DNA of 64,000 bases from Aquabacterium sp. NJ1 (GCF_000768065.1 NZ_JRKM01000001.1:3640001-3704000); one strand, 5' to 3'. Shown: positions 53,687 to 63,189, counted from the first letter of the stretch. A program made the numbers and translations. The notes: generated from the letters alone by a model not told the origin.

Positions 53687-54424
53687 TCAGATGCTCAAGG
53701 ATCTGGCGAGTGCTTCAGCCCGTTCAGCGAGCGGGAGCAGTACAGGCATCGCGACGACCACACCAACGAGCAACAACCCTAGGCCGCGTGATCTCGCCGA
53801 GTCGTTGTCGTCGTCAGCCAAGACAAACATCATCCTCAGCACGGACCAGACAACTGCCGCATGCATTGCCGCCAGAACCACCACGAATGAGAAACCCAAC
53901 GCATTGCGCCAGTATCCAGTGACCAGCGCCAGTGTGGCAAAGCATGCTGATGCAGTGGCGACAAACATCAGCCCGCTCATGAGCGTGACATAGCAGCCTG
54001 TCACTACCTTCGTCAGCGCGTCACTTGGTGTGCTGTCCAAGCCGCCATTTTTGAGGCGACTGACGCCAGTCAAGAAGGTCAACATCAACAGTGCCGCCAT
54101 CCACAACATGGGACTCAGCAACTCGCCCATGAAGGCTTCAAGCGTTTTGTTCGCCGAGTGCTTGCCAAATACATCAAGCATCTCAACAGCGAACGCAGGC
54201 AGGTCGTGGATGTGTTCCAAGTAGGACAACGTGCCGCCGCCCATGCCAACGGCGATTCCAATCCAGCGCACAGCGCTTGTTTGGCGCCAAACAAATTCGG
54301 GCGTCACCAGATAGGGCCGTCCCAGCCCGAATTCCCGCATTCCCCAGCTCACTGGCTTGCGTACCTGCTTGAACATCGGTCTCGTCATCTTGGCCCCGGT
54401 TGATTTGGTCTGAATGGCAACCAC
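53687..54424 (-). CDS. Four-helix membrane protein, unknown function
   Basis: The GTG at 54424 gives 245 residues, and an ATG at 54388 (MTRPMFKQ) is an equally good start. Four hydrophobic helices lie at about 52-68, 108-125, 140-170 and 175-200, with a further one near 215-235. An acidic DDDNDSARSR segment lies before the last helix. No family was recognised. It is divergent from the hairpin tract. Confidence 0.65.
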   Translation of the reverse strand: MVAIQTKSTGAKMTRPMFKQVRKPVSWGMREFGLGRPYLVTPEFVWRQTSAVRWIGIAVGMGGGTLSYLEHIHDLPAFAVEMLDVFGKHSANKTLEAFMGELLSPMLWMAALLMLTFLTGVSRLKNGGLDSTPSDALTKVVTGCYVTLMSGLMFVATASACFATLALVTGYWRNALGFSFVVVLAAMHAAVVWSVLRMMFVLADDDNDSARSRGLGLLLVGVVVAMPVLLPLAERAEALARSLSI

Positions 54425-54586
54425 ATCTTATGTGTTGGCCCCATCAAGAGCTCCGACGCAGATCACGCGCTGAAGTAACGAAGAGTTATTGGTGCCGCAG
54501 TTGTGGCGGCATGTCGGCCTGTGGCCGCAACAGGACGCCAACGAAGCCACCTCAACGTTGGACGCAAACAATCACGCCCTGTCCCC

Positions 54587-54638
54587 AATGTGGCCGTTGG
54601 TTGCGATTCCTGGCGAAATCGCAACCAACGGCCACATT
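54587..54638. repeat. Perfect 22-bp inverted repeat (8-base loop)
   Basis: AATGTGGCCGTTGGTTGCGATT (54587-54608) is the exact reverse complement of 54617-54638, and the loop is CCTGGCGA. A perfect stem this long is rare by chance and would form in RNA or single-stranded DNA. No T-run follows, so it is not a plain terminator. Confidence 0.9.
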
Positions 54639-54670
54639 CTTTGTGCTCTGGAAAGACAGCACAAAGAATG
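54635..54670. repeat. Perfect 13-bp inverted repeat sharing an arm end with the first
   Basis: CATTCTTTGTGCT (54635-54647) pairs exactly with AGCACAAAGAATG (54658-54670) around a 10-base loop. It shares four bases with the end of the 22-bp repeat, so the two hairpins compete or stack. Confidence 0.88.
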
Positions 54671-54732
54671 TTCAGGGCAGCTGGGGACAAATCGATTTGA
54701 TGTTGCGTCCATCCAAGAATGTGGCTGACATG

Positions 54733-54872
54733 GTGTCAACCCTGTGCCAACAGAGTGTCAGCAATGTGGCGTCTTAATGGCGCGCACTGTGTCAGGTCTG
54801 TGTGAAACCTGTGTCATCCATGTGCGAACAACCAGCCGATGCAGTGTCAACATATTGCCGAACAGTGTGTGA
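54733..54872. repeat. 11-bp-phased GTGTCA-like repeat array
   Basis: GTGTCA occurs at 54733, 54755, 54789, 54811 and 54844, with variants GTGCCA at 54744, GTGTGA at 54800 and GTGCGA at 54822. Within each group the spacing is 11 bp, about one helical turn. The array ends about 80 bp before the lipoprotein start at 54953. It may be a cooperative protein-binding site, such as an iteron-like origin, centromere or operator. Confidence 0.6.
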
Positions 54873-54952
54873 TCAGTTGCGCGCATGCGCTAATCTCAGC
54901 GGCCCGAGGAAGGCTTCGGAAGCATCTAAAAATGTTCAAGGGATCAAACATC

Positions 54953-55540
54953 ATGCAAGTGACTCATCTCGTTCGCGCAGTCATCGTGGCGGCAACCTCT
55001 ACGGTTTTAACCGGATGTCTGGTGCCGGAAAAGTTCAACGCCTCGGTAACCGTTCGCCCGGATGGCGCCTACACCTACAAATACCAGGGCACAGCAGTGC
55101 ACATGCTGGCAGCCATGGAGATCAAGAAAAGCGGGAGCTTGAGCGCCAAGGCGGAAAGCCAGCTCAAGGCAGATGCCGAGAAGGCGGCAAAAGCGCCGGG
55201 CGTCAAGAAGCTGACCTATCAAGGTTCAGGTCGATATGAAGTATCGGTTGACCGTGACTTGAAGGTGGGGCAGCGGGCGGAAGTGTTGAGCATCGTCTCC
55301 CTGACCACGTCGAGAGATGGCGTCTACACCCTGTCGGCATCTCAGTTGAAGGAGAAAGAACGAGCCGAACTGATGGGCCTGGGTATCAAGGTAGATGGCA
55401 CCGTAGAGGTGACGCTTCCTGCCAATGCAAAGGTGCTGACGCAGAACGCAAGTAGCACGCCGGGCCTGTTTTCAAAGTCCTATTCGTGGAAGGTCAATGG
55501 GTACGATGCCAAGCCTGCGATGACCTTTACCCTGAATTGA
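54953..55540 (+). CDS. Lipoprotein of unknown function
   Basis: The ATG at 54953 has AAGGGA nine bases upstream and gives 195 residues. An ATG at 54932 adds seven residues. The signal ends in the lipobox LTGC. The mature domain begins VPEKFNASVTVRPDGAYTYKY and is rich in Lys, Ala and Thr with beta-like repeats, with no catalytic motif. It lies just downstream of the phased repeat array. No family was recognised. Confidence 0.72.
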   Translation: MQVTHLVRAVIVAATSTVLTGCLVPEKFNASVTVRPDGAYTYKYQGTAVHMLAAMEIKKSGSLSAKAESQLKADAEKAAKAPGVKKLTYQGSGRYEVSVDRDLKVGQRAEVLSIVSLTTSRDGVYTLSASQLKEKERAELMGLGIKVDGTVEVTLPANAKVLTQNASSTPGLFSKSYSWKVNGYDAKPAMTFTLN

Positions 55541-55756
55541 TAAGTGCAGGCCCTTTGCGAGTAGGTCATCGTACCGATACATTGACTGTGATGTCCCGTA
55601 GCAAATGGGCTCGTGTGACCAACTTGCTGTCGTGGCATCCGCCTATTGCGGGCGGACACATCCTGTCTCATCTGAATTGCGATCAGCCTGCTCAGCGCAT
55701 CGGACGAGCAGCGTTCCCCCGTGATGCTCAGTTCTCGCAGAGGTCGGCTAGGAAGA

Positions 55757-56650
55757 CTAAGTAGCCAAGTTCTCAAGGTCTGCAATCAGCTGCAGTTGAT
55801 GAAGGTATTCACCATGATTCCGCGCAAGCCAACGGACGACCTTGGCGTTTTCAAGCAGGGTCTTGATGTACGTCTTGATGATCACCAGTTGCAGGTTGTC
55901 AGGCCCATAGCGCTCCTCCAGCAGCTTCGTGTCTGCCTGAACCGCAGCGAGTTCCCGCCGCAACCGGTTGAGCGTATCTGAGGAGCTGCTCTGCTGGTTC
56001 TTGATTCGGACCGCATCCACCAACTGTTCTGGCGCGGTGGCTTGCAACATGGCCATGGCCATCTTGACCGAGTAGTTGTTCAGGTCAATCATCGACTTGG
56101 AAACGTCGATTTGGCGCAGTGGCTTCATCTGGCGCAGCACGTTGAACATCGACCTGGAGGCCGGCTTGTCGGCCAGAAGGCGAATGGCTTCGTCGCAGAT
56201 GCCATCAAGCAGCTTGAATCGGGCAATGATGGCCGCCTTGGAAATGTCCAGGGCATTGGCCAGTGTCTCGGGGGAGACGCCACGATCCACCGCGCGCACA
56301 ATCATGCGGTGCTCTTGAATGGCCGATAGCCGATTGACTCTTTTGTTGTACGTGTAGGCCTCATCGTCTTTCGAGATGAGGCACAAAGCGCTTTCGGATT
56401 GCAACTCCTTGAGCGCTTCGAGTCGGAGGTGACCGTCAAGAACCATGTACGACCCTTGATGTGCCGGATGTGGGATCACGGCCAGGGGCTCGACGATCCC
56501 GATGGCTTTGATGGATGCCCGGATCTGCGAGTATTTAACGCTCTGCTTGAGTGTTGCGGGCTGAGGCTTTGAGCCCAGAAGCAGGTTCAGGGAGACCTCG
56601 ACCAGATCGCGCTCGAAGCCCAGCTTCAATGGTTTGTTTGCGCGTTCCAT
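55757..56650 (-). CDS. ParB/RepB-family plasmid partition protein (second copy)
   Basis: The 297-residue protein has a ParB-like N-terminal domain (PLAVIPHPAHQGSYMVLDGHLRLEAL) and a helix-turn-helix region (SPETLANALDISKAAIIARFKLL). Its C-terminal part fits the RepB partition-protein C-terminal family. It overlaps the upstream parB-like gene by one base (TGATG). No ParA gene is present, so a classical partition system is incomplete. A role with the adjacent recombinase is possible. Confidence 0.82.
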   Translation of the reverse strand: MERANKPLKLGFERDLVEVSLNLLLGSKPQPATLKQSVKYSQIRASIKAIGIVEPLAVIPHPAHQGSYMVLDGHLRLEALKELQSESALCLISKDDEAYTYNKRVNRLSAIQEHRMIVRAVDRGVSPETLANALDISKAAIIARFKLLDGICDEAIRLLADKPASRSMFNVLRQMKPLRQIDVSKSMIDLNNYSVKMAMAMLQATAPEQLVDAVRIKNQQSSSSDTLNRLRRELAAVQADTKLLEERYGPDNLQLVIIKTYIKTLLENAKVVRWLARNHGEYLHQLQLIADLENLAT

Positions 56651-57546
56651 CAGAAGAGCCCTCCGATCTGGGCGTTCTCGGCCAGCGGCTGAGGAACGCT
56701 GGTCAACTTCTCGGCTTTCAGCAACGCACAGAAATCTGTGCTCGTGAACAGCTCCTTGAAAATCTGCTTTGACAGCATCAAGGACTCTTGCGCATGCTCA
56801 GCCTTCTTCTGGATTCGCCTGTGCTCGTCGGTATTGCGCTGGTACAGCTTCGCAAGGTCTTCGGGGCTCAGATGTCGGGAGGGGTTCTTTGCGCCATAGA
56901 CCTCCGGTCCATGGCGCTTGCCGCTGCGCATGCGATGCTCCAGGATCCGGCGCATCACGCTGATCTTCTTCCCCTTGAGGTCACCCCTCTCGTAGGCGTC
57001 GTGCAGCAGTTGTTGAGCTTCGGTTTCAGATGCACGTGAGATTTGAACCGCCACATGCAACGGCACGTGACCGGCCTCTGTCGCCGCAAGCAGGCGTTTC
57101 TCGCCACGCTCCAGGAGGGTGGCGACATTGTTCACCCACGATGCGGAGCAGCCAATTTTCTTGCCCACCTCGGCATCGCTGTACCCCCTTGCACGGAGAA
57201 CGGTCACTTGCTCTATTGTTTCGCTGGCGCGGGGTGTACGGCGTGCAATGTTCTCGACGATGCTCATCACGTGCCCGACCTCTTCGTTAGCGTCCACCAC
57301 GATGGCTGGTATGTGCTCGTGGCCAAGCGATTTGCACGACTCCAGTCTGCCCTGACCACAAACCAGTGCATAGGACTTTTCCGCCCCGTGAGACAGGCGT
57401 CTGACCGTGATCGGGCGTTTGAGGCCGACAGCAGAAATGTTGTCGGTGATTTCCTGATGGATCCGGCTGTTGCGGACGCGAGGGTTGGCGACAATGATCT
57501 CGTCGATGGGAATCATCTCGACTTGATTCTTCGATGCTTTGGTCAT
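56650..57546 (-). CDS. ParB-like nuclease-fold/DNA-binding protein (first copy)
   Basis: The 298-residue protein has the ParB N-terminal pattern: IPIDEIIVANPRVRN, then GLKRPITVR and CGQGRLESCKSLG, the nucleotide-binding-type GxGRL region. A helix-turn-helix (YSDAEVGKKIGCSASWVNNVATLLERG) follows. It is coupled to the recombinase gene by ATGA (57543-57546). Two ParB-type proteins behind one recombinase form a recurring module in integrative elements. Confidence 0.85.
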   Translation of the reverse strand: MTKASKNQVEMIPIDEIIVANPRVRNSRIHQEITDNISAVGLKRPITVRRLSHGAEKSYALVCGQGRLESCKSLGHEHIPAIVVDANEEVGHVMSIVENIARRTPRASETIEQVTVLRARGYSDAEVGKKIGCSASWVNNVATLLERGEKRLLAATEAGHVPLHVAVQISRASETEAQQLLHDAYERGDLKGKKISVMRRILEHRMRSGKRHGPEVYGAKNPSRHLSPEDLAKLYQRNTDEHRRIQKKAEHAQESLMLSKQIFKELFTSTDFCALLKAEKLTSVPQPLAENAQIGGLF

Positions 57547-59096
57547 GCTGCCTCCTCAAGTGGAACTCGTGCCGTCAAGGTGTAGAAGTCATCCAACGTG
57601 TCTGTGCGGTAGGCGTCAAGAACAAAGCCGTTTTGTTCCATCGTGGGGAGCGCATCGGCAGAGAAGTCGATGGAGGGCAGTACGTAGTAGTCAAGTGCCG
57701 TGCTGTTCGTGGCGTTCATGCGTGCCACAACGGTGATGTCTGGCCGAAGACTTGTGTCCAGGCGAATGCGCCATCGATAACTGCCTGCGGGAGTGGGCTT
57801 GCATCTGGCGATGACGACCGAGACGGTGAAGTCGTCATTGACGATCAAAAGATCGTTCTCAGCGTCCTGTCGGACCCAGCCCCTGCCGGATGAAATGCAC
57901 CGAGAGATCTCGGCGACCAGGTCAGGATGTCGCCGCCGCAGTTCCCGATTGATTTCCAGGTATGCGAAGTCACGTTTGGGGTTGAAGCCAACCAGGCTGT
58001 AGGCGCGCAGCAAGCTGCCGAATCGAGTGCGATAGGCGGAGCTGGAGGGGACGCCGTCTTCCTCATCGATTAGAAGCCCAGATAGCGCCCCGTGTTTTTC
58101 AAGCAAGCACTTGAGCAGGTCGAGCATCTGCGATTCGTCGAGATGCCTGGATCGGGCCGTAATGATGGCCCTCGCGCGCATGAAGTCGTCTGTTGGGACG
58201 ATGGCAGGGAAGGCGCCATCCTTGCGGATCCATTCATCGGGCGTATTGCGCTTGTGTTCAATCTTCAACTTGAATGACGTCTTGTTGTAGACGTTGTTGC
58301 CGACGTACTTTTCGTTGGTCAAGACCTGATGAACGGTGCCCCGTGTCCATAGGCGGCCAAGGTCCGTCAACACGCCGCGCCTGTTCAGGGTCGAGGCGAT
58401 CACGCGCTCGGGCATGCCGTCATCAAGAAACATCCGGTAAATCTGTCGAACAGTTTCGACTTCTTCGGCCGGTCCAGGGATGAGCAGCACCCGATCTGTC
58501 TGGATGCTCTTTTTCTCACCCCTCGCAAGGATTGCTTTGATGTTGTGCTGCTCGTCAATCAACTGGCGTCGAAGGCCAAAGCCTGGTGCGCCACCTTGAC
58601 GATAGCCTCGTTGCACCAGGTTGCGATGTCCAGCGAAGACCTTGACCGACAGCTCACGGCTGTACTCCGCCGCCATGCTGCGCTTCAGGCCGACCATGAC
58701 TGTGGAAGACAGTGACCCGTCGTTGGTGAACGGCTCGGCGCAATAAATGACCTTGATACCGCGCCGCTTGCAGGTTTGCTCGCAAACGGCTGCTTCATCC
58801 GGGTCAGGGAAGCGCCCCCATCGGCTGATGTCATATACAAGAATTGCGCGGAACTCAACGGCGGAATTCTCGACGTCTTGAAGCAGTTGTTGAAGGCCAG
58901 GACGTCCCCTGATGTTCAAGCCACTCTTGCCTGCGTCTGTGTATGTCTTGATGATCCGCATCTTGTGTGCGGCTGCGTATTCAGCGATGGCCAACGATTG
59001 GTTGTCGGTGGAATAGCGCTGGTGTTCGGTTGACATCCGAACGTATTGCGCCACCGGTATGGTGGTCAGATCTTCTTGTGAGTTTTCATGAACCAC
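57543..59096 (-). CDS. Large serine recombinase
   Basis: A GTG at 59096 is chosen as the start because GGGAG lies six bases upstream. A longer frame to 59294 adds about 66 residues with no family features. The resulting protein has 517 residues. The catalytic serine is in VRMSTEHQ, followed by AGKSGLNIRGRPGLQQLL and YDISRWGR, the resolvase fold, then a recombinase domain (GAPGFGLRR and the RGTVHQVLTNEKYVGN pattern). It could insert or excise this part of the element. It leads the three-gene operon with two parB-like genes. Confidence 0.88.
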   Translation of the reverse strand: MVHENSQEDLTTIPVAQYVRMSTEHQRYSTDNQSLAIAEYAAAHKMRIIKTYTDAGKSGLNIRGRPGLQQLLQDVENSAVEFRAILVYDISRWGRFPDPDEAAVCEQTCKRRGIKVIYCAEPFTNDGSLSSTVMVGLKRSMAAEYSRELSVKVFAGHRNLVQRGYRQGGAPGFGLRRQLIDEQHNIKAILARGEKKSIQTDRVLLIPGPAEEVETVRQIYRMFLDDGMPERVIASTLNRRGVLTDLGRLWTRGTVHQVLTNEKYVGNNVYNKTSFKLKIEHKRNTPDEWIRKDGAFPAIVPTDDFMRARAIITARSRHLDESQMLDLLKCLLEKHGALSGLLIDEEDGVPSSSAYRTRFGSLLRAYSLVGFNPKRDFAYLEINRELRRRHPDLVAEISRCISSGRGWVRQDAENDLLIVNDDFTVSVVIARCKPTPAGSYRWRIRLDTSLRPDITVVARMNATNSTALDYYVLPSIDFSADALPTMEQNGFVLDAYRTDTLDDFYTLTARVPLEEAA

Positions 59097-59770
59097 CACG
59101 AACTCCCTACGCAAGGGTAAGAGAACCACATGGTGTTTTTTCAGTATTGCAGTTTGATGACGATGGGTGACGTGGTCCGCGTAACATTCGAAACGTACAG
59201 GTTGAAAGCTTGCCCCTTGAGTCGATCCCTCTCGCGGAATCGCAATGTCGTTGAGTGAATCAGCTGCTGCCAAGCCTGTTGCCAGAGGACCCATCGTCGC
59301 GGACGATCAGACCAAGCGTTCTGCCGCCATCAATGAACAGGGGCGCCTGCCTCGTATCAAAGCCTTGGAGATAAACCAACTTTTCGTTGCGCGAGGGTCA
59401 TACCGGAGAGAAGATACAGTGCTTCATCCACGGTGAAGCGCCCCGGCCGACGCCATGTCTCGCAAGGCGGTGGAGCGTGAGGCGATGACGACGTCGCAGC
59501 ATGGAATGTCATACCAACCGTTATCCCAAGATCGCAGGACCGGCACGACGTGTTGCATAACCAGGCGCACGGTCGGTTTTGGACAGGCAGACTGAGCCCA
59601 GGTTATGTGGGACAAGGTCAAAGCGTCAGAGCGCAGGAGGTTTTCCTGATAACTTCGTCATTTGGATTAGCTATTGACGCGCAGATCCATGGGGGCCGAC
59701 TGAACCGGAAGAGGAGCCTTCGCGGTGTGAAGCTTGGGCGCTCCAGAGGCACGTTCACAACCAGGATGGC
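59097..59770. other. Region without a convincing gene; probable element edge
   Basis: About 670 bp lie between the recombinase and kdpE. Small frames occur on both strands (for example 59245-59436 plus and 59424-59621 minus), but none has a recognised family or good start. The sequence may hold remnants of disrupted genes and the recombinase promoter. No copy of the tRNA-Pro 3' end was found here. Confidence 0.45.
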
Positions 59771-60466
59771 TTATCGATTGACGAAGCGATACCCCACACC
59801 GACCTCGGTCAACAGGTGTTGGGGCATGGATGGGTTGGCCTCGACCTTTTTGCGCAGGTTGGCCATGTGCACGCGCACGTAGTGGGTGTCTTCACCATGT
59901 CCCGGGCCCCAGACGGCCTTAAGCAAATGGCTATGCGTGATGACGCGATCCGGCTGACCGGCCAGGTAAGTGAGCAACTTGTACTCAATAGGGGTGAGGT
60001 GGACCAGTGTTCCACGCTTGCTCAATTGGCGCCTGACGAGATCCAGCTCCAGTTCGCCAAAGCGAATGGTGCTGTCGCCACTGGGCGTCTGATGCAGGTG
60101 TCTGCGTAGTTGAGCTCGCACTCTGGCCATGAGTTCACCGGAGCCAAAGGGCTTGACCAAGTAGTCGTCGGCACCGGCATCCAGTGCATTGATCTTGTCG
60201 GACTCGGCGCTGCGTGCTGATAAGACGATCACAGGTGTAGTCGACCATGTTCGGAACTCGCGGATGAAGTTGGCCCCATCTCCGTCAGGTAAGCCCAGGT
60301 CGAGTACCACGAGATCAGGCCGACGGGTGCCCGCTGCGATCAGGCCTCGTCGCAACGTATCGGCCTCGTGTGATTCGTGCCCCTCCGATTCGAGAGTGAG
60401 TCGAACAAAGTGCCGGATCGTCGGATCATCTTCGATGACCAGAATGTGTGCATGCAGTTCGCTCAT
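59771..60466 (-). CDS. kdpE: KdpE response regulator
   Basis: The ATG at 60466 gives 231 residues. It has a receiver domain with the acidic pocket IEDD and phosphoacceptor Asp56 in VVLDLGLPDGDG, then an OmpR-type winged helix (HLTPIEYKLLTYLA, HYVRVHMANLRKKVE). It would activate the potassium pump operon kdpFABC. It overlaps the kdpD stop by ATGA, so the pair is co-translated. The kdpFABC genes are not visible. Confidence 0.93.
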   Translation of the reverse strand: MSELHAHILVIEDDPTIRHFVRLTLESEGHESHEADTLRRGLIAAGTRRPDLVVLDLGLPDGDGANFIREFRTWSTTPVIVLSARSAESDKINALDAGADDYLVKPFGSGELMARVRAQLRRHLHQTPSGDSTIRFGELELDLVRRQLSKRGTLVHLTPIEYKLLTYLAGQPDRVITHSHLLKAVWGPGHGEDTHYVRVHMANLRKKVEANPSMPQHLLTEVGVGYRFVNR

Positions 60467-63189
60467 GTGAGGCAACTCGTTACAAAGGCTGAGGCAGTGA
60501 CGCTACCATCATCGCTGGGTGGTGTTCCAGTCGGTAGCGTCACGATGAAGCGGGCACCCCCGCCATTGCGTTGTTCCGCGTGAATCTGCCCGCCGTGTGC
60601 CTGAACAATGGCGCGGCAAATCGCTAGCCCCAAACCCACGCCGGGCAGTGCACTTTCACGGGTGCCTCGCTCGAATTTTTGGAACAAAGCCTCCTCTCGA
60701 CCTGGGGGCAATCCTGGTCCTCGGTCATCAATGCAGATGGTGACTGTGCCACTGGCGCAGTCTGCATGCAGCTCAATGGGGGAGCCTGCGGGGGTGTACT
60801 TGGCGGCGTTCTCCAAGAGGTTGACGAGCACACGCTCAATCAGTACGGCGTCCAGGTGAAGCAAAGGCAGGTTCTCGGCAAGATCGACGGTGATCGGACG
60901 ATCTTTCAGTGTGGGCTGGCTCGCTGCAAGCGCGCTGCCCACCACTTCCTCCAATGGTTGCCACTGGCGATTGAGCTGCACCGCACCGGCTTCCAGCCGG
61001 GCCATGTCAAGCAGATTGTTGACGAGGACTCCCATGCGAATCGCGGACTGGCGCATGGCCCCTGCGATCTCGCGCTGTGGGGGGGCCAGTGTGGGCCTGG
61101 ATGTTTCGAGGGCATCGGCCATGCCCACCAAGCCTGAAAGAGGCGTACGCAAATCGTGTGAAATGGCTGACAGCAGCGAGTTGCGCAGTCGCTCGGACTC
61201 GATCTGAATGGTGCTGGCCTGAGCCACCTCAATGTAATGGATGCGTTCGAGCGAGATCGCCAGCAGTGAGGCGCAGGTTTCCAGCAGTCGATGCTGAGCC
61301 GAATCGAGGTTGGTGTGTTCCGGAGGCATGATGACAAGGGCCCCGCGGGTTCGCATGGGTGCGTTCAGGGGGAGTACCAGTGTGCGACTGGCAGGCAGGG
61401 TGTCGGTCCCAGATCCCGCTGCACGACCTTTGCCGAAGGCCCATTGGGCCACGGCCATGTCAACTTCGCAACGGCCTCCATTCACAGACTTCAGTTGATC
61501 TGCATCGTCGGCGACCAGCAAGGTACCTTGGGCCTGAAACTCGGCAGCAAGAAATCGCTGTGCGATGTCGGACACCTGTTCAACCATCAGGGCGGATGAC
61601 AAGTCACGGGCCATTTCGTACAGGCTGCGCACCCGTTGCTCACGGCGTATGGCTGATTCCGCCTGAACCTTGAGCACAGCGGTGAGTTGTCCGATGGTCA
61701 GGGCAACGGCGAGCATGACCATGAACGTCACTAGGTACTGGACGTCGCTGACAGCGAACGAAAAGCGAGGGGTGACAAAGAAGAAATCGAATAAGCCCAC
61801 GCCCAGGAAGGCAGCAGTCAAGGCCGGACCGCGGCCGAAGCGCAGTCCGACGCCCACCACGGTCAACAGGAAGAGCATGACGATGTTGGACAACTCCAAG
61901 ATCTGCTGCAAAGGTGTGGCGAGCAAGGCTGTGAGCACGCATGCCGCCACTGCCGCGCCATGTCCTTGCCACGCCATGGCTGGCTTGTCTGAGGGCGCAG
62001 CGGGAGATGCGGGCGCATTGCTCGTGTTGCCGAGACTTGCGGCTGGGGTGGACACCTGCAGGACATCAATCTCAGAGGCCATCTCTGCGATGCGATCTGA
62101 CAGCACGACGTCCCAAGGCCAGCGTCGACCATGTCGCCCCATCACCAGTCTGACCAAGTTCTGCTCACGAGCGTAGCGGACAAGCGCCTGAGCGACGTCA
62201 GAACCGGGGCGAACCGCCGTGGTCGCGCCCAACTGAGCAGCCAGCTTCAAGGTGCGATCCACTTCGGGAGAAACAGCACCGTCCTGGCCCGATGTGGCAA
62301 GTGGCTCGATGTGCACCGCATGCCAGTTCACATCCAGTTGTGCAGCCAAGCGCGCGCAGCTTCGTACCACCTTGTCAGCCTGCCCGTCCGAGCCTACGCA
62401 AGCCAGCAGGGCCTCACGGTTTGGCCAGACGCTTTCAACCGATGCCTGTCGGCGGTAGGCCAGCACCTGGTCATCAACCCGATCAGCCGTGCGACGCAGA
62501 GCCAGCTCGCGCAAGGCCAGCAGATTGCCCTTGCGAAAGAAGCTGCCGGCAGCTCGTTCTGCCTGGTCTGGCAGGTAGACCTTGCCCGCCTTGAGTCGCG
62601 CCAGTAGTTCATCGGGAGGAAGGTCCACCACGACCACCTCGTCGGCTTCGTCGAACAGACGATCAGGGACGGTCTCCCACACTCTTATGCCGGTGATGCC
62701 GCTGACCACATCGTTGAGGCTTCCGAGGTGCTGGACATTCATGGTCGTCCAGACGTCGATGCCAGCTTGTAACAATTCTTCGATGTCCTGCCAACGTTTG
62801 GGATGGCGTGAACCAGGTACGTTGCTGTGAGCCAACTCGTCTACCAACACCAAGGCATTGTTGTGTTCTTGACCGAAGGCCAGTGCGGCGTCCAGATCGA
62901 ACTCTTTGAGTGCTCGATCGCGGTACTGAACCTGACGAAGGGGCAACCGTGGCAGACCTTCGGCCATGCGCTCAGTGTCATGGCGGCCATGGGTTTCCAG
63001 CAGACCGATGATCAGCGAGCGACCCTGTGCCTGACTGGCGCGAGCGGCCGCCAGCATCGCCCAAGTTTTGCCGACCCCCGCAGAGGCACCGATGAAGATC
63101 TTCAAACGCCCCCGATCCGCGCGGATGTCGTCCTGCTTCACCTGTTGCAGCAATTCATCGGGGTCGGGCCGTTCTCGTCCGGAATACAT
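60463..63189 (-). CDS. kdpD: KdpD sensor histidine kinase
   Basis: The 908-residue protein has the cytoplasmic KdpD domain at the N-terminus (Walker A GASAGVGKTWAML; WTTMNVQHLGSLNDVV; USP-like region), four membrane helices around 405-500, then a GAF-like stretch, the phosphorylated His678 in ISHDLRTPLSG, and the ATPase motifs LLENAAKYTP, DRGPGLPPG and GVGLGLAI. It senses low potassium or turgor. The ATG at 63189 has AAGGA seven bases upstream. Its first 35 bp overlap the end of the glutamine amidotransferase gene. Confidence 0.96.
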   Translation of the reverse strand: MYSGRERPDPDELLQQVKQDDIRADRGRLKIFIGASAGVGKTWAMLAAARASQAQGRSLIIGLLETHGRHDTERMAEGLPRLPLRQVQYRDRALKEFDLDAALAFGQEHNNALVLVDELAHSNVPGSRHPKRWQDIEELLQAGIDVWTTMNVQHLGSLNDVVSGITGIRVWETVPDRLFDEADEVVVVDLPPDELLARLKAGKVYLPDQAERAAGSFFRKGNLLALRELALRRTADRVDDQVLAYRRQASVESVWPNREALLACVGSDGQADKVVRSCARLAAQLDVNWHAVHIEPLATSGQDGAVSPEVDRTLKLAAQLGATTAVRPGSDVAQALVRYAREQNLVRLVMGRHGRRWPWDVVLSDRIAEMASEIDVLQVSTPAASLGNTSNAPASPAAPSDKPAMAWQGHGAAVAACVLTALLATPLQQILELSNIVMLFLLTVVGVGLRFGRGPALTAAFLGVGLFDFFFVTPRFSFAVSDVQYLVTFMVMLAVALTIGQLTAVLKVQAESAIRREQRVRSLYEMARDLSSALMVEQVSDIAQRFLAAEFQAQGTLLVADDADQLKSVNGGRCEVDMAVAQWAFGKGRAAGSGTDTLPASRTLVLPLNAPMRTRGALVIMPPEHTNLDSAQHRLLETCASLLAISLERIHYIEVAQASTIQIESERLRNSLLSAISHDLRTPLSGLVGMADALETSRPTLAPPQREIAGAMRQSAIRMGVLVNNLLDMARLEAGAVQLNRQWQPLEEVVGSALAASQPTLKDRPITVDLAENLPLLHLDAVLIERVLVNLLENAAKYTPAGSPIELHADCASGTVTICIDDRGPGLPPGREEALFQKFERGTRESALPGVGLGLAICRAIVQAHGGQIHAEQRNGGGARFIVTLPTGTPPSDDGSVTASAFVTSCLT

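Larger units (their letters stand above)
54425..54952. other. Non-coding tract with hairpins and phased repeats
   Basis: About 530 bp lie between the membrane-protein gene and the lipoprotein gene without a credible gene. It holds two perfect hairpins (54587-54670) and an array of GTGTCA-like units (54733-54872), both listed separately. The open frames here are short and read through the hairpins, so they are not called. Confidence 0.6.

Noticed and set aside
54587..54670. Hairpins considered as an integron attC site
   Set aside because: attC sites have imperfect stems with extrahelical bases and R/L box core sequences; these stems are perfect and no GTT-type core was seen at the ends.
55541..59096. 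parS-like centromere near the parB-like genes
   Set aside because: No TGTTTCACGTGAAACA-like palindrome was seen; only a weak partial match lies inside kdpE.
59097..59770. Search for a second copy of the tRNA-Pro 3' end as right attachment site
   Set aside because: No stretch matching GGTTCGAATCCTCTCACCCCGA was found by eye, so no att pair is claimed.
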